Assembly: GCA_018343915.1 (NCBI GenBank)
Contig: JABRWF010000004.1
Span: 2,356,001 to 2,420,000, forward strand
DNA length: 64,000 nt
Source of the DNA: Agroathelia rolfsii
Taxonomy: Eukaryota; Basidiomycota; Agaricomycetes; Amylocorticiales; Amylocorticiaceae
Direction: 5' to 3'
Below, in pieces: positions 1 to 11,032 of the stretch (within the stretch, counting starts at the first letter, position 1; every line of letters starts with the position of its first letter). Under the pieces are notes generated by a model. It did not search any database. It was not told the DNA's origin and saw nothing but the letters and a program-made list of their open reading frames with translations. Position numbers and translations under genes: made by a program.

Positions 1-2485
1 AACACCGTTTATTCCGTTGTCTTCTCTTGGGATGGCAAATATGTTGCTTCGGGAGCGGCAGATGGGACCATTAAAGTCTGGGGCATAGAAGCAGAGAAAT
101 ATAAACTCCAATCATTCGATGCTCATACGCAAGCAGTATCCTCCGTTGCATATTCACGGTCTGGAGAATTCCTTGTCACTGGCTCATGGGACTGGACCTT
201 ACGTCTCTGGAAGCCAACCATTGATATGCCTATACCTATAGGGGAGCCATTCCGCGGCCACACCAGCGAAATTTTTTCATGCGCTTTTTCGCCTGATGGC
301 GAAAGTATCGTCTCGGGCTCAAATGACAATACGGTCAGGATATGGAACCTTAAAACTAGAGAGCATAAAACGACGCACTCTGATGCTCATATTAATACTG
401 TTCACTGCCTTGCTTCTTCTCCCGATGGCAAATACATCGTTTCTGGCTCCTGGGATAAAACAATCAAAATCTGGGACATAAAGACATTAAAACCTATAGC
501 TGGGCCTTTTATCGGCCATACAGGAACGATCACCGGTGTTTCATTTTCACCGGATGGAGAACGGGTCGTATCCTGCTCCAGCGACAACTCGATTAGAATG
601 TGGGACGCGAAGACTATACAACTCGCTGTTGAACCCTTTATTGGCCATACCAGTCTCATTAGCGCTATTGTCTTCTCTCCTGATGGCAAACTTGTAATAT
701 CGGCCTCCTTCGACAAGACCATCAGGATGTGGGATGCAATTACAGGCAATCTAGCAAAAGAGCCAATTAAGGGTCATTCTGAAGCAATAAACTGTCTTGC
801 AATTTCCTACGATGGAAAGCTCATGGTCTCCGGTTCGGACGATACGACTTTGAGAGTTTGGGATGTTAAGACCGGGAATTTTGTGGTGCTATTATCTGGG
901 CATAATATGGCCGTCCAGGCTGTTGCTTTCTCTCCTAATGGGCGTTATATTTCATCAGGCTCCGATGATGAGACGTTAAGACTCTGGGACCCACAAAGTG
1001 GTGATAATGTTTTCAAGCCATTCCATGGCCACGATGCCTCAGTGTTTTCTATTGCGTTTTCTCCAAATAGTCAGCGTGTTGTATCTAGCTCTGAGGAAGG
1101 GGAAATCATAGTCTGGGAAGTACAGACGGGTGATATCGTGCATAAGATAGATGGTCATAATGAAGCTATCTATTCCATTATCTTTTCCACAGATGGGCAG
1201 TACATTATATCCGGCTCTGAGGATTGCTCGTTAAAGATCTGGAATATAAATACAGGCAAACTCATGAAGGAGACAGCGACTACACATAAGGACACGGTTA
1301 ATTCTGTCGCATTTTCGCCGGATGGTACTCTTATTGCTTCAGGCTCTTCAGACGAATCAGTGAGACTTTGGGGCGCGCAAACAGGCGAACTCATTGGTGA
1401 ACCACTCCTTGGCCACACAGACTATGTGAACTCCATCGCATTTTCCCCTAATGGCCGGTATATTGCGTCCGGCTCTGGTGACGGGACAGTAAGGGTTTGG
1501 AATGTCAAAACTCACGAGATTATCGCGAAGCTCTCGCACTGGGATGCAGATACAGACAAGAACTCGGATGCAGAATCAGACGCAGATTCGAAGGAAGGCT
1601 GGAAAACAGAGTCGGATGCTAGCGCAGACTCAGATGAAAACTCGAAAGCACACTCGGGCGATGACTCGGATGATAGCTCGGGTAATCAATCACCGGTGGT
1701 TCGTTGTGTTGCATATTCTCCAAACGGCCAATATATTATCTCTGGCTTGAATAACGGCACTCTAAAGCTATGGGATACTAAGACATGGAATAAAAGATCT
1801 ACGCCTGGACAATTCCATGGTCATACTGGTGCTGTTTTGTCTGTTCAGTTTTCTTCTAATGGAAAATGCATTATATCCGCTTCTAAAGACAAGACAATCA
1901 GGATCTGGGATGTAGAGAGCGGTGAATGCATAGCTGGTCCCTTCTATGGTCATAACGAAGAAGTTCTTGCTATTGCACCCTCACCGGATGGAAGGCAGTT
2001 TGTCTCCGGGTCACGAGACAATGCGATGAGGATTTGGAATGCGCCTGTAAGGGAAACTATTAAAAATGGTGTGTTCAATGCAAAATATGGATATAGTTTC
2101 CGTTCATGCCTGAAAAATGTGATTAGGCTCGACATCGGCTGCTAGTGGTAATAATGATAGGACCACGAGTGTTGGCCTAGGTGAGTGTCTCACTACAAGA
2201 ATGAATCATTCAAATCGAATCTAGAAAGTTATATATCTAATGTACTTGATAGATATACGTGCGGAGAACTGCAGACTGGAAGATGGGTGGATGCGTACAC
2301 CTAGCAATGAGTTGCTATTCTGGGTACCTCCTGATTATTGCTCCGGGATTTGGCTGCCAACCGGCAGCAATACGGCGGTCGTTTCCAGAAACACCATTCA
2401 CCTGGACATCAATCGTTTTGCTCATGGGGCCGAGTGGGTGAAGTGCTTCGACCAAAGCAGACTCTTGTCTTCCGCTTCAGAATGA
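1..2485 (+). CDS. WD40 repeat protein, 3' part of the gene (probable NLR-type C-terminus)
   Basis: The reading frame is open from base 1, so the 5' end lies outside the window. I count 15 WD40 repeats of about 42-43 residues (pattern V..VAFSPDG..I.SGS.D.T.R.WD, ending in GH), enough for two beta-propellers. An acidic Asp/Ser-rich insert of about 50 residues (1540-1690) separates repeats 12 and 13. The long frame runs to a stop at 2143-2145, but I think this is intron read-through. Best model: exons 1-2068, 2127-2180 and 2253-2485, with introns of 58 and 72 bp and matching phases. The last exon encodes DGWMR...ELLFWVPP...LDINRFAHG.EWVKC, the C-terminal tail I associate with Agaricomycete NACHT-WD40 proteins. 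Such proteins (HET-E-like STAND family) are thought to act in non-self recognition. The N-terminal effector and NTPase domains are not visible here, so that role is inferred. Confidence 0.85.
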
Positions 2486-3104
2486 TTTACGTCTTTTACA
2501 TTTAATAAATCTACTGTAATTTCTGCACTGTCTTTTGTACTTTTTACTCGCTTTCTACGTTTAGTTTTGGTTCTTATACTGAACATGATTTCTTGGTTTG
2601 TGCTAGTATGCGTTTATCATGCTCCGCATTTGTTATTGTATAATATGTTTTCTTGCCTTGCTATGTAAATAAGTTGCTATCTTGACTAGTTATTATTATA
2701 ACAGAGATTTCACCGCTTCACCTATAGCCAAACCATACCGTCTTTTTTATTTTTTTTTTATTTTTTTATTTTAACCATAGAATTGCCATTTGCAATCGAA
2801 CAGCCTGTGACCGTTGGTCGCGAGATTGAATACAAACGGTAGTAGGCACAAGCGTGGTATTCGAAAACTACTGTAGCACACATCTATACTGAGGTTCAAT
2901 CTCCTCCCAAGCCCATATTTCACATGTAAATAGATAATGGATAACACCGAACATCACTAAGCAAGAGAGAATATGAAATAACGACGAAATGGCACGGCGG
3001 GCGTGACAGATCGCGATGCGGCACCGGCGGGGCAGTGACAAGTAACGCTGCGCCGTCACATGCGCCCCTCTGGCATGGACACCGTCGGGGTCCACATCTT
3101 CACT
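2486..3104. other. intergenic, no gene recognised
   Basis: AT-rich 3' flank of the WD40 gene with a T-rich tract at about 2741-2770. I see no open frame with protein-like character, no tRNA and no clear repeat. Confidence 0.6.
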
Positions 3105-3242
3105 CTTCCTCGTACGCTCCTTCGTCGGCCTTTGCATTGGCATCGCTGTTGTCCTGATCTTCTTCGGCATTCTTGCGCCGCTTCTTCTGCGCCCTCGCGG
3201 TCGACTTCAGCATCATCACCGCCGTCATAAATTGGCACGCAG
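3105..3242 (-). CDS. possible terminal exon of an unrecognised gene
   Basis: On the minus strand a short frame reads KSTARAQKKRRKNAEED followed by an acidic tail ending YEEE and a stop at 3105-3107. The basic-then-acidic composition looks like the C-terminus of a real protein rather than a chance frame. A second protein-like stretch (FVIDERKELIEGV) lies upstream on the same strand near 3320-3390, so a spliced gene of two or more exons is possible. I could not find a convincing junction, and the family is unknown. It overlaps the promoter side of the plus-strand candidate at 3498. Confidence 0.22.
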
Positions 3243-3497
3243 CGGGGGCAGATGTGTGCTGGAGAGCAACCCACCTCTCGCTCCGTCTGGTACCATATCC
3301 GCCCGCTCCGCTTGTTCTTTTAATCCATTCATTACTCCCTCTATCAATTCTTTTCTTTCATCTATTACAAACCCCCTTCTTTTTTTACACAACACGGCCC
3401 GTGGCATCAATCAACTGCAACAAGTATTTCACTTGTACCGTGATTGGTACAATCTCTTCCCAAATACACACTTACAAAAAGAGACCCTCCAATCATC

Positions 3498-3756
3498 ATG
3501 GCCTGGCGGCCGGCCAGAATGAAAGCACCAATCAGCAAAAGTTGGTGAGTCTCACTCACCCCGTTGCTCACCTCCATTTTCCCTCAGGTCCACAAGCCCA
3601 GCCGCGCCCGGGAAGCACTTCGCGCTCTCGCCCAACACCTCATCTAGACCACATAGCGTACTCCAAAGACAGCGGTTTCTTCTTCGTTTGCGCACCTGGC
3701 ATCTACTATGTCTTGCTTCAAGGCTTTTTCTTGTACTTGGATTGATTTATCAATAA
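3498..3756 (+). CDS. possible small spliced gene of unknown function
   Basis: An ATG in good context (atcATGG) follows a CT-rich leader. The frame MAWRPARMKAPISKS... reaches a textbook intron (donor gtgagt at 3545, acceptor ccctcag ending 3587, 43 bp). Joining the exons keeps the frame open to a TAA at 3754-3756, about 71 residues, with a hydrophobic C-terminus. The splice signals are what make this worth recording. The peptide itself is not recognised, and an alternative frame after the intron also looks protein-like, so the product is uncertain. Confidence 0.28.
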
Positions 3757-3862
3757 TCTGTTAATCTTTCCTCTACTCCCCATTATATATTGGAATCTAA
3801 CTTGCGCGTTACAGGTTATATGCAATTGACGGAACCTGAGGCACCTAGAGATTGTACTTAGG

Positions 3863-5022
3863 CTATGCGTTTACCTCAGTCACTGTGGTGCTGTCAGTGG
3901 TCCATGCAATCCCTTTTGCCATTCGATACATGATCAACTGCGGTGATAATGCCTGATATGAAGCACCTGTAAATACGAGCCCCGATACAAATAATAAAAT
4001 GCCCGGATAGCTTACAATAACCATGCACCAAGTCAGATACAGCCCAAAAGTCCACGGAAGCTGATCATCGACGCCCGAATAAGTATTAACTGCACTTATG
4101 ATTATTCCCAGAAGAGCGCTAGGAGCAGCAGACTCAATGAGGATAGCAACGACACTAGTGTACAACCGCGATGTGGTAGAATTTGCATGTTTTCGTACCC
4201 TGTATAACACAGAGAGAATCCTCCATGATATCATGATAGTGACCAGCACATTGTTAAATGTAGTTAAAACGATTCCAGCTGCGCTTAACCGACCAGGAAG
4301 CTTCGTATTAGCTTCTGTGTCATGAATCATAAGCGAAGTAGTTGCTACCCCTAGGGCTATAATCTGATATGAGATAAACCCCCAGCATGATTATAGATGA
4401 AAATCTTATAGTTACCGAAGACGCTGACGTTCAATAATCCTGGTATCAGGACAACATACAGGTTTGAACCAAAAATCACATAACATCGGTATGTCTGTAA
4501 AATTGTACATTAGACCTTGTGCCATGGAAAGAGGGCCAAATAATTAAGCTTTCCAGGACAGCGTCGGCCAGAAATGTTGCAAAGTTCCCTGCTTCACCGC
4601 CAAGCAGAGTATAATCAGCGTGTCCATATTCCATATCAAAATACCCTGCTGGCCCCCCAATGTGATTGTTTCGGTGAATGATCCACATTAATTGACCCAA
4701 GTATGGGAAACTCAAGAAGAAAAGCGTGTTCAATATTAACTGCAAGCTGCTGTATGCTATCATGAAGCAGTTGCGTCGATAGCTAACTCCAGCTCTATCC
4801 TTCCGGCAGTTGGTGAATAGCGCGAGGATGAATAGGTAATAAACACCAAGGTAGACTCCTAGTAATGCAATCATCAACATCTGAGTTAGCATCTGAGAAG
4901 CCCAGGAATGAAATACAAAAAAGCTTACCATAAAGGATAGTGGCAAGGACTATACCTATCCAAATAGATCCCTCTAGCTCCAAGTCCAGTGATTTAGGCT
5001 GAGGAGTGCGGCTAAAGAGCAT
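3863..5022 (-). CDS. seven-TM basidiomycete membrane protein, possibly decaying
   Basis: Minus-strand gene of the large basidiomycete seven-TM family of unknown function. The first exon (5022-4929, MLFSRTPQ...ILYG) uses the first ATG; a frame extending to 5031 would need a GTG start. It joins across a 70-bp intron (4859-4928) to VYLGVYYLFILALF... (from 4858). Later pieces are YRCYVIFGSNLYVVLIPGLL (about 4410-4490) and IIALGVATTSLMIHD... to the stop at 3863 (from 4363), ending with the family-like ...ALSPQLIMYRMAKGIAW. Multiple hydrophobic spans are evident. The junction after ...AVLESLII lacks any good GT donor, and the junction after ...NVSVF does not keep frame with its obvious gtaact donor. 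The gene is therefore either spliced unusually or a recent pseudogene. Ligand and role are unknown. Confidence 0.6.
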
Positions 5023-5031
5023 AATGGCCAC

Positions 5032-5737
5032 AGTGCCAGTGGTAATACGTAAAACTTTTCTGGGTCCTGATCATATCAGGGCTCGGACTGTATATGCTTA
5101 TATCTATCCGAAGAATAACCCGGTAACTCAAAAGGTTTTTGAAACTGGTGTCCATCCAAGTATTGCTAGACTACCAGTGTTCTATCAATCAAGTGGAGTA
5201 ATTATTATTATGATCCTCTGATCTCCTTGTTGTGCTCTGTGCCTTCTAGTGTGTAGGAGCAATGGTATATATCGTAACCATCAATCCATTAACCGAGCAT
5301 TCTCATGATGAATTATGGCGCATATCAAATTATGATACCACAGTCAACTTGAAGTGATACCTATAGATCATGTCAGTAAACTTTAATTGCCAGTAGGAGC
5401 CACGTCTATGCCTAGACAAGCTTAGACAACCGCACGCAGCTTGCTTGTGCACTATAATTGTACGTCACAGCATAATGCATATCATTGGCACCTTGTTCAG
5501 CCAGTTGACGGGACCATTTGAGGGGGCTAATAGGCACTCCTTGATATATATCCAAAGTGGTCCGGCTACTAGTAGTAGGTCGGCCGCAGCCATGGCGGGC
5601 GATCGCGAACGTCATAGGCTCATAGCTTTTCGCGCGCCTCACGCCATGCGGCCATTTACCAGTTAGGTCACGATTTAATTTCAACTGGAACTGGGAAGCC
5701 GTGTACATTGTTCAGGCTCTCTATCTAACTCATTATA
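5032..5737. other. intergenic, nothing recognised
   Basis: Region between the divergently oriented seven-TM gene and the multi-TM gene at 5738. It should hold both promoters. I see no clear TATA box, tRNA or coding exon. Confidence 0.5.
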
Positions 5738-6989
5738 ATGCTCGAGCCTGTACAGCTGTTTGCCTTATCCGTTTTCTTCTTATACTTTGCCTTGATTGGA
5801 GGGTTGTTTTGGCTCATCTTCAACAGTCTACGACGTAAAGTTTCCTCAGCTTCTTCCCACTATGCAACTTGGACATTTTTTATCTTGGCTGCCCTTTCAG
5901 CCTTGCATACGTGGTACTGTAAGTAGTACAGTTTTGCTCCGGTGTCATCTTTCTGATACTGTAGCAAGATATGATTCGGTATATGCAGGTGAATCATGCA
6001 TCTTTTCGTCGCTTCTATTCTCAAGCCGAGCGGACTGTCGTAGTGGAGCTTTCACAACTACCAAGCCTCCATCGTACACGTGGTTCCTGCGCCGTCTTTG
6101 CTATCGGGGATCTCAGATTGGCTCGTTAACACCAGCCTCTTTGAAGAGGCTTGGTTTACAGTTTGTGCTACGCCTCTGAACTGGTGGTGGAGTGAACAGT
6201 TGTGTTTGTTTACTGTTGGCGCATGGACCATATTCCTCGCATCAAAAGGTACGCATGCTAGTGTATGCTATAACACGTCTATATTGACCTGGATCCACTC
6301 GTGCAGGTCATGATAAATCCGTCAAACACGTATGGGCTTACATGTTGCTAGGCCAAGTAGTCGCCATTTCCGTTGCAAGCAACCTGTTCTATGTAGCCCT
6401 GACATTATCACCCCCATCCAAGACTGCGAAACGTACCATTTACGCACGACCGGCCCTTTGGTTGAGTGTGCTATTGTCACTCTCCACCATTGTTATGTTG
6501 CCGTTTATGCTCCAACAGGCTTTCCTGCTCAATTTGCTCGTTATGCACACCCTCTTAATAATTCCGCTTCTGATTCATTCAGTCGAGGCTTCTGGTGGGA
6601 CTAATGCATCGCGTACGAGCGTCCGTCTTCGATCACTGTATACCTTGGTTGCCGTCGCAGCTTTGCTTCTCCGCTGGCGGACCGTTAGCGAGGCCCTGAC
6701 GATGGTCCGGCACTCCAGAAGCTTGAGAGCTCAAAGTATGCCAAATATCTTGTGGAATATCTTGGGCTCGCACCCAGCCCAGTCTTCGATTGGTTGGGAT
6801 GTCATATGGACGACTATATCCTTTTTCATCTGGACGCTATATGACGCATCTCTGCGTCGAAGATTGGCCGGCCGAAGTATTGCATGGTTGATCGCAACCG
6901 CTTTAGCCTCGGTTGGAGTATCTGCGCCGCTTATCTTATCCAGAGAGACACAGGACGGAGAGTCCGTACACGAACAGAAAAATACATAA
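5738..6989 (+). CDS. conserved multi-TM membrane protein, function unknown
   Basis: Four exons (5738-5918, 5969-5988, 6044-6248, 6307-6989) splice in phase to a 362-residue protein. Exon 2 is only 20 nt. The sequence starts MLEPVQLFALSVFFLYFALIGG and has about seven hydrophobic spans. A well-marked loop WWWSEQLCLFTVGAWT comes before KHVWAYMLLGQVVAISVASNLF. I recognise the layout as a fungal membrane protein seen in other Agaricomycetes but cannot name a Pfam family or activity. The C-terminus (RETQDGESVHEQKNT) is hydrophilic. Phase agreement across all three introns makes the model firm; the function is not known. Confidence 0.8.
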
Positions 6990-7707
6990 TGCAACTTGAG
7001 GTCTCTCTTTGCTGTGGAAGGTATAGCGTGTTGGAGTAGATAGTTTTTGTAGATCACTGTCAAATATAACCGCGATATAGACTTGTCAATGGAGAGTGTA
7101 AGTATTGCTTGCGTTTGGCAGTTAGTCTTCGTTCGGATCACGGCATTTGCACATGTCTACGGCTTACATCATCAGGCAGCATCACATCCTTTCACTTCCA
7201 CTCTTCTTGAGGCTTCACATATATCCATCAACTAAACAACAATTGCTGCCTGAACGGTTTCCGCGTTTCGTGAAAAAACTTCCAGCGAGGAGTGCGTAAA
7301 GTTGACTACACATCATGCAGGGAGCCGAATAGAGCTCAAAAACAGCTCGTGTCTCCAACACATATAAGGGTTTGTTCCTGAAACAAGCATACAACAGTCA
7401 AGATCATCATCCTACATGACTGAACTGACTGGATGTTTACGTTCTTGAGCACTCCTCCAGCGCTTGCCGCCGGCAAGATTGCTATTTCTCCCCTTGTGCC
7501 GTGAAGTAAATGACAGGAATCCCTTCGGGCCGGCTAACAGGGGAGTCTGGAATCCGGAATCTGTAAATGGCTGAGGGTAAATAGGCTGCCCCCAGTATAC
7601 AGCAGTGTGCATTTCTCTCCCCTCTTCTTCCCTTAATCTCTTTTGTCCAACAGCCGGTCCTGAGTCACTTCTTATACTATCTTTCTTTTTGTGACAAGCA
7701 TTAGAAT
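6990..7707. other. intergenic, nothing recognised
   Basis: 3' flank of the multi-TM gene and 5' flank of the PIN-like transporter. A pyrimidine-rich stretch just before 7708 is a likely transcription-start region. No other gene is seen. Confidence 0.5.
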
Positions 7708-9656
7708 ATGGTATCCGCAGGCACGCTCATCTGGGTATCGTGTCGACCTTTGCTTCGCTTGTGAGCATGCCGGGACTCCAGACTGTCTGGCTTGTAAAGC
7801 CTACTTCTTGACGCCGTATTATCATAGAGTTATCTGTGTGGGCAGCGGCTTCGCACTGACCAAGGCGGATGTTTTCCCTGTTACTGCTTCCAGTGGCGCT
7901 GGCCAAGTTATTTTAGTGAGCGTCCAAAAAGCAATTCAGTCCGATTCATTTGCTAAGGACGACTCATTTCCCAGAACATTGCTTTACCTAGTCTCATGTT
8001 TTCCAAGATTTTACCTTCATTCAGTCTTCAAAACGTCAATACTCTTGGTATGATCCTAGACGTCCCTAGAAATTACATTCATATTAATATGCATTCTCAA
8101 GGTCCACTTATCCTGGTCGGAATTCTTTATGAACTTATCGGGGTTACTATATCCTGGGTCATCAAACAGCTTTTCTGGGTGCCTCATAGATTTCGATACG
8201 GAATCCTTATCGCTGGAGCATTTGGCAACTATGGAGATATCCGTGAGTGATTTTAGACGAGTTGTCGTGTAACGCATGATCTTAAGATATTCTTGCAGCG
8301 ACTGCGGTTATCTCGACTATTATGGGCTCAGATCCTTTCAATGGAACGGAGGACCAGAATCTCGCAGTTGCATATATTTCAGCATTTATTTTAGTCTTTT
8401 TTGTAAGCCCTCGGCCTTGTATTGACTCGATGTAAGTTTTTTGACTTTCATTTGCAGATCACACTATTTCCTATGGGCTCTCATCGCCTCATTGCCTGGG
8501 ACTACGACGGCCCTGATCTTGAGGATGACGAAGTCCAAGAGATAGCAGCCCAACGGAGAAGGGCCATTATATGTCATTTCATACAACCCATCTCTCTCAT
8601 TAGATCCGCTCTTGGTAGCAAGCGCCGATCTTCATACTCCGAGTCGTTACCCAGAGCTGACGTAGAGGATGCGACAAATTCAACACAGATGGAACAGCTG
8701 CCCACGACGCCCATTAGCACGATAGCTGACCCATCATCACCATATCCATATCCACGTCATGTCTCGTTCACTGGGAACGGTGATGAAGAAGTGACGCCTG
8801 TCTCGGCCGACTTTATGCACTCCCGGCTCTATTCTCCAGCAGCCACGGAGACGGCCGTCTCGCGTCCTTCCTCACCCACGCGGCTATCCAAAGATCTCGC
8901 ACGACCCGTCCCTAAAACCAGCTCAGCTTCAGCCAAATCCATCCGCTTCGTGGACACCGTCGCATCCTTGCCCATCGCCACGTCTGGCACGCGCCGCTCA
9001 CGAGTGCAGCGTGCACGGTCCGGCACAGTCGCTTTCCTGCGTTCGCTCCTCTCACCTGTAACCATCTCCGTCTGCACCGCCTTTATCTTCTCGCTCGTTC
9101 CTCCTCTCAAAGCGCTCTTCATCGCCGACGTGCCGAATACGCACATTCCCAACGCGCCCGATGGCGAACCTCCGCTGGCCTTTGTACTCGACACGGCCTC
9201 CTTTATCGGTGGGGCATCAGTTCCACTAAGTCTTATCTGCCTCGGTAGCGCGTTGGCGAGGCTCAAGATGCCGCGCCGGATCCGTGATCTACCTCTAGGT
9301 GCGATCGGCGCGCTGGCGGTGGGCAAGACAGTGTTGATGCCCGTGCTGGGTGTGGCGATTTGTCAGGGCTTGGTGCATGCTGGTGTGATTGATGCGGAGG
9401 ATAAGGTATTGCGGTTTGTTTGCATGTGCGTTGTTCTCTTTCCCTCTTTCCTCCGTAACGAATGATTGATGATCTAAATTGTATGCTTAGATTCTTCTCC
9501 TGTTTGCCGACGGCAACAACACAGGTGTTTTTGACGCAGGTTTATTCTGGCACGGGTAGTGCCGATGACCTCTCGTCGTTCCTCATCCCGCAGTATGCGC
9601 TTATGTTCTTTTCTATGGTTGGCGTGACGTTTTATACACTCAGCATGTTGTTCTGA
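7708..9656 (+). CDS. PIN-like auxin efflux carrier family transporter
   Basis: Seven exons (7708-7760, 7828-7915, 7975-8047, 8102-8242, 8299-8402, 8458-9425, 9491-9656) give a 530-residue protein with all phases agreeing. It starts MVSAGTLIWVSCRPLLRL and has five N-terminal membrane spans, including GFALTKADVFP, VPHRFRYGILIAG, NYGDIPTAV and the TM with TIMGSDPFNG. A long hydrophilic loop (roughly residues 165-330) follows, then five C-terminal spans ending ...QYALMFFSMVGVTFYTLSMLF. This half-loop-half plan is that of the auxin efflux carrier (Mem_trans) family. Fungal members sit in the ER or plasma membrane, and their substrate is generally not established. The gene is convergent with NAP1. 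Confidence 0.9.
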
Positions 9657-10405
9657 GTGTCAACACCCACATGGATTACCTGCGCAAAATGATATCCGGC
9701 CATGCCGGGCTTGATGCATATACAAGAGATATACAGCTTTGACATGCGGAACTACGGAACTCCTATTACCAACTTACTCAGACCACCCCATTCCTTCCCC
9801 GCGGACACCAATTCACCAAAGGCCGCATCCGGCTTTCGGGCAGGCCAGCCGTGGTATATGGGGATCCAGACCTCAGCACATGATTGATGATGTTCCTGTC
9901 TGACAATTCCGATGAAGTCTCAGATATACTCGATCTTTCATCTCTTTTCTCTCGGTCTGCATTTCTTTCGCTTCTCCCTTGTGGTCCTCTATTGTTTTCG
10001 TTTTATTCTACTCTTTGGGTTTTTGGTTTTCGCGATTATCCTATGTCCTTCCTTCATGCACACATACCCCCCCCTCTCTCTCTCTTCATTCCTATTTCTA
10101 GGGCTATTTTTGTGTACAACAAACACAACACACCGTCATCACTCACAACGCATGTATCATACGCATACATCCCTTACAAGTTGCAATAGATAAAATTCGG
10201 ATCACACTCTTCTTTTGGTTTTCCCCCTCGTCTCACCTATGATTTCGATTCCCCTGTTTTCTCTCATCCGCTAGACGCTCAATTTTTTTTTCCCTCTTTT
10301 CTTTGCAGTTTAATTTGCTATTGGAAACTACTACTCACAACCCGTCATTTTATATACTGTGATTACTTACCAATATAGTGCACTTGGTTTTATTTCAAAA
10401 TAGCA

Positions 10406-10417
10406 GGGGGGGGGGGG
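10406..10417. repeat. G12 homopolymer
   Basis: Twelve consecutive G residues in the intergenic region; a likely slippage-prone site. Confidence 0.9.
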
Positions 10418-10620
10418 TGACGCGAACATAAATACGTTCACACATATATAAAATGACCTCCATCAAGCTCAAGCTTCGTCGATGAATCACACTACTACGT
10501 CCATGGTCACACAGTAGCAATCAATCAACAAACCAATTAAAGCGACACCAAACTTGAAGAACAAGACAAAGACAAATCAAACCCTCATCACAAATTTACT
10601 TACTACATGTGTATATCATC

Positions 10621-10650
10621 AGAAGAAAGAAAGAAAGAAAGAAAGAGAAA
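10621..10650. repeat. GAAA microsatellite
   Basis: About five tandem GAAA units followed by purine-rich sequence. Confidence 0.9.
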
Positions 10651-11032
10651 AAATGGAGAGAAATGAGAGAACAAGATGCAGAAGAAGCGAGAATGTACAG
10701 GAGAGAAAAAAAAATGAGAGACTAGCTATAGCTAACGAATATGCTAAAGAAAGATTCAATTTACTTTTTTGCGAGGGATGATGGTAAAAGTGGGTGAATG
10801 TATGTATGTTGTGTGTGTGTGCGATATACACATGGCTCGATGTTATAAAAAAAAATCGTAGACTTCATGTAAAGCAAAAAAAGGGGGAGGAATAGCAAAG
10901 CCAGCCGTGTGTAGGTATACGTAGGAGGCAACCAGAGATGAGTGGAAGAAGAGGAAACCGAAGGGTTTCTTGTAATCGCGTCATAATGAAAATACACACA
11001 TACACACAAGGGAGAAGGAACCAGTACATAAA

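Larger units (their letters stand above)
9657..11032. other. intergenic between convergent genes, low complexity
   Basis: Holds the 3' ends of the PIN-like gene and NAP1. It contains CT-rich stretches (about 9930-10130), a G12 run (10406-10417) and a GAAA microsatellite (10621-10650). I see no coding exon. Confidence 0.6.

Noticed and set aside
226..2145. WD40 gene taken as a complete 639-residue protein
   Set aside because: The frame and two more WD40 repeats continue upstream to base 1, and the last 25 or so residues read through an intron; a spliced tail exon fits better.
3173..3745. 190-aa plus-strand frame
   Set aside because: Low-complexity Leu/Pro/Phe-rich translation of pyrimidine-rich DNA; it runs through a good intron at 3545-3587.
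8829..9326. 165-aa minus-strand frame inside the PIN-like gene
   Set aside because: Shadow of the GC-rich large exon; no family resemblance, while the plus strand has seven phase-consistent exons.
10061..10200. CT-rich repeats near the PIN-like 3' end as a mobile element
   Set aside because: No terminal repeats, target duplications or coding remnants; simple low-complexity sequence.
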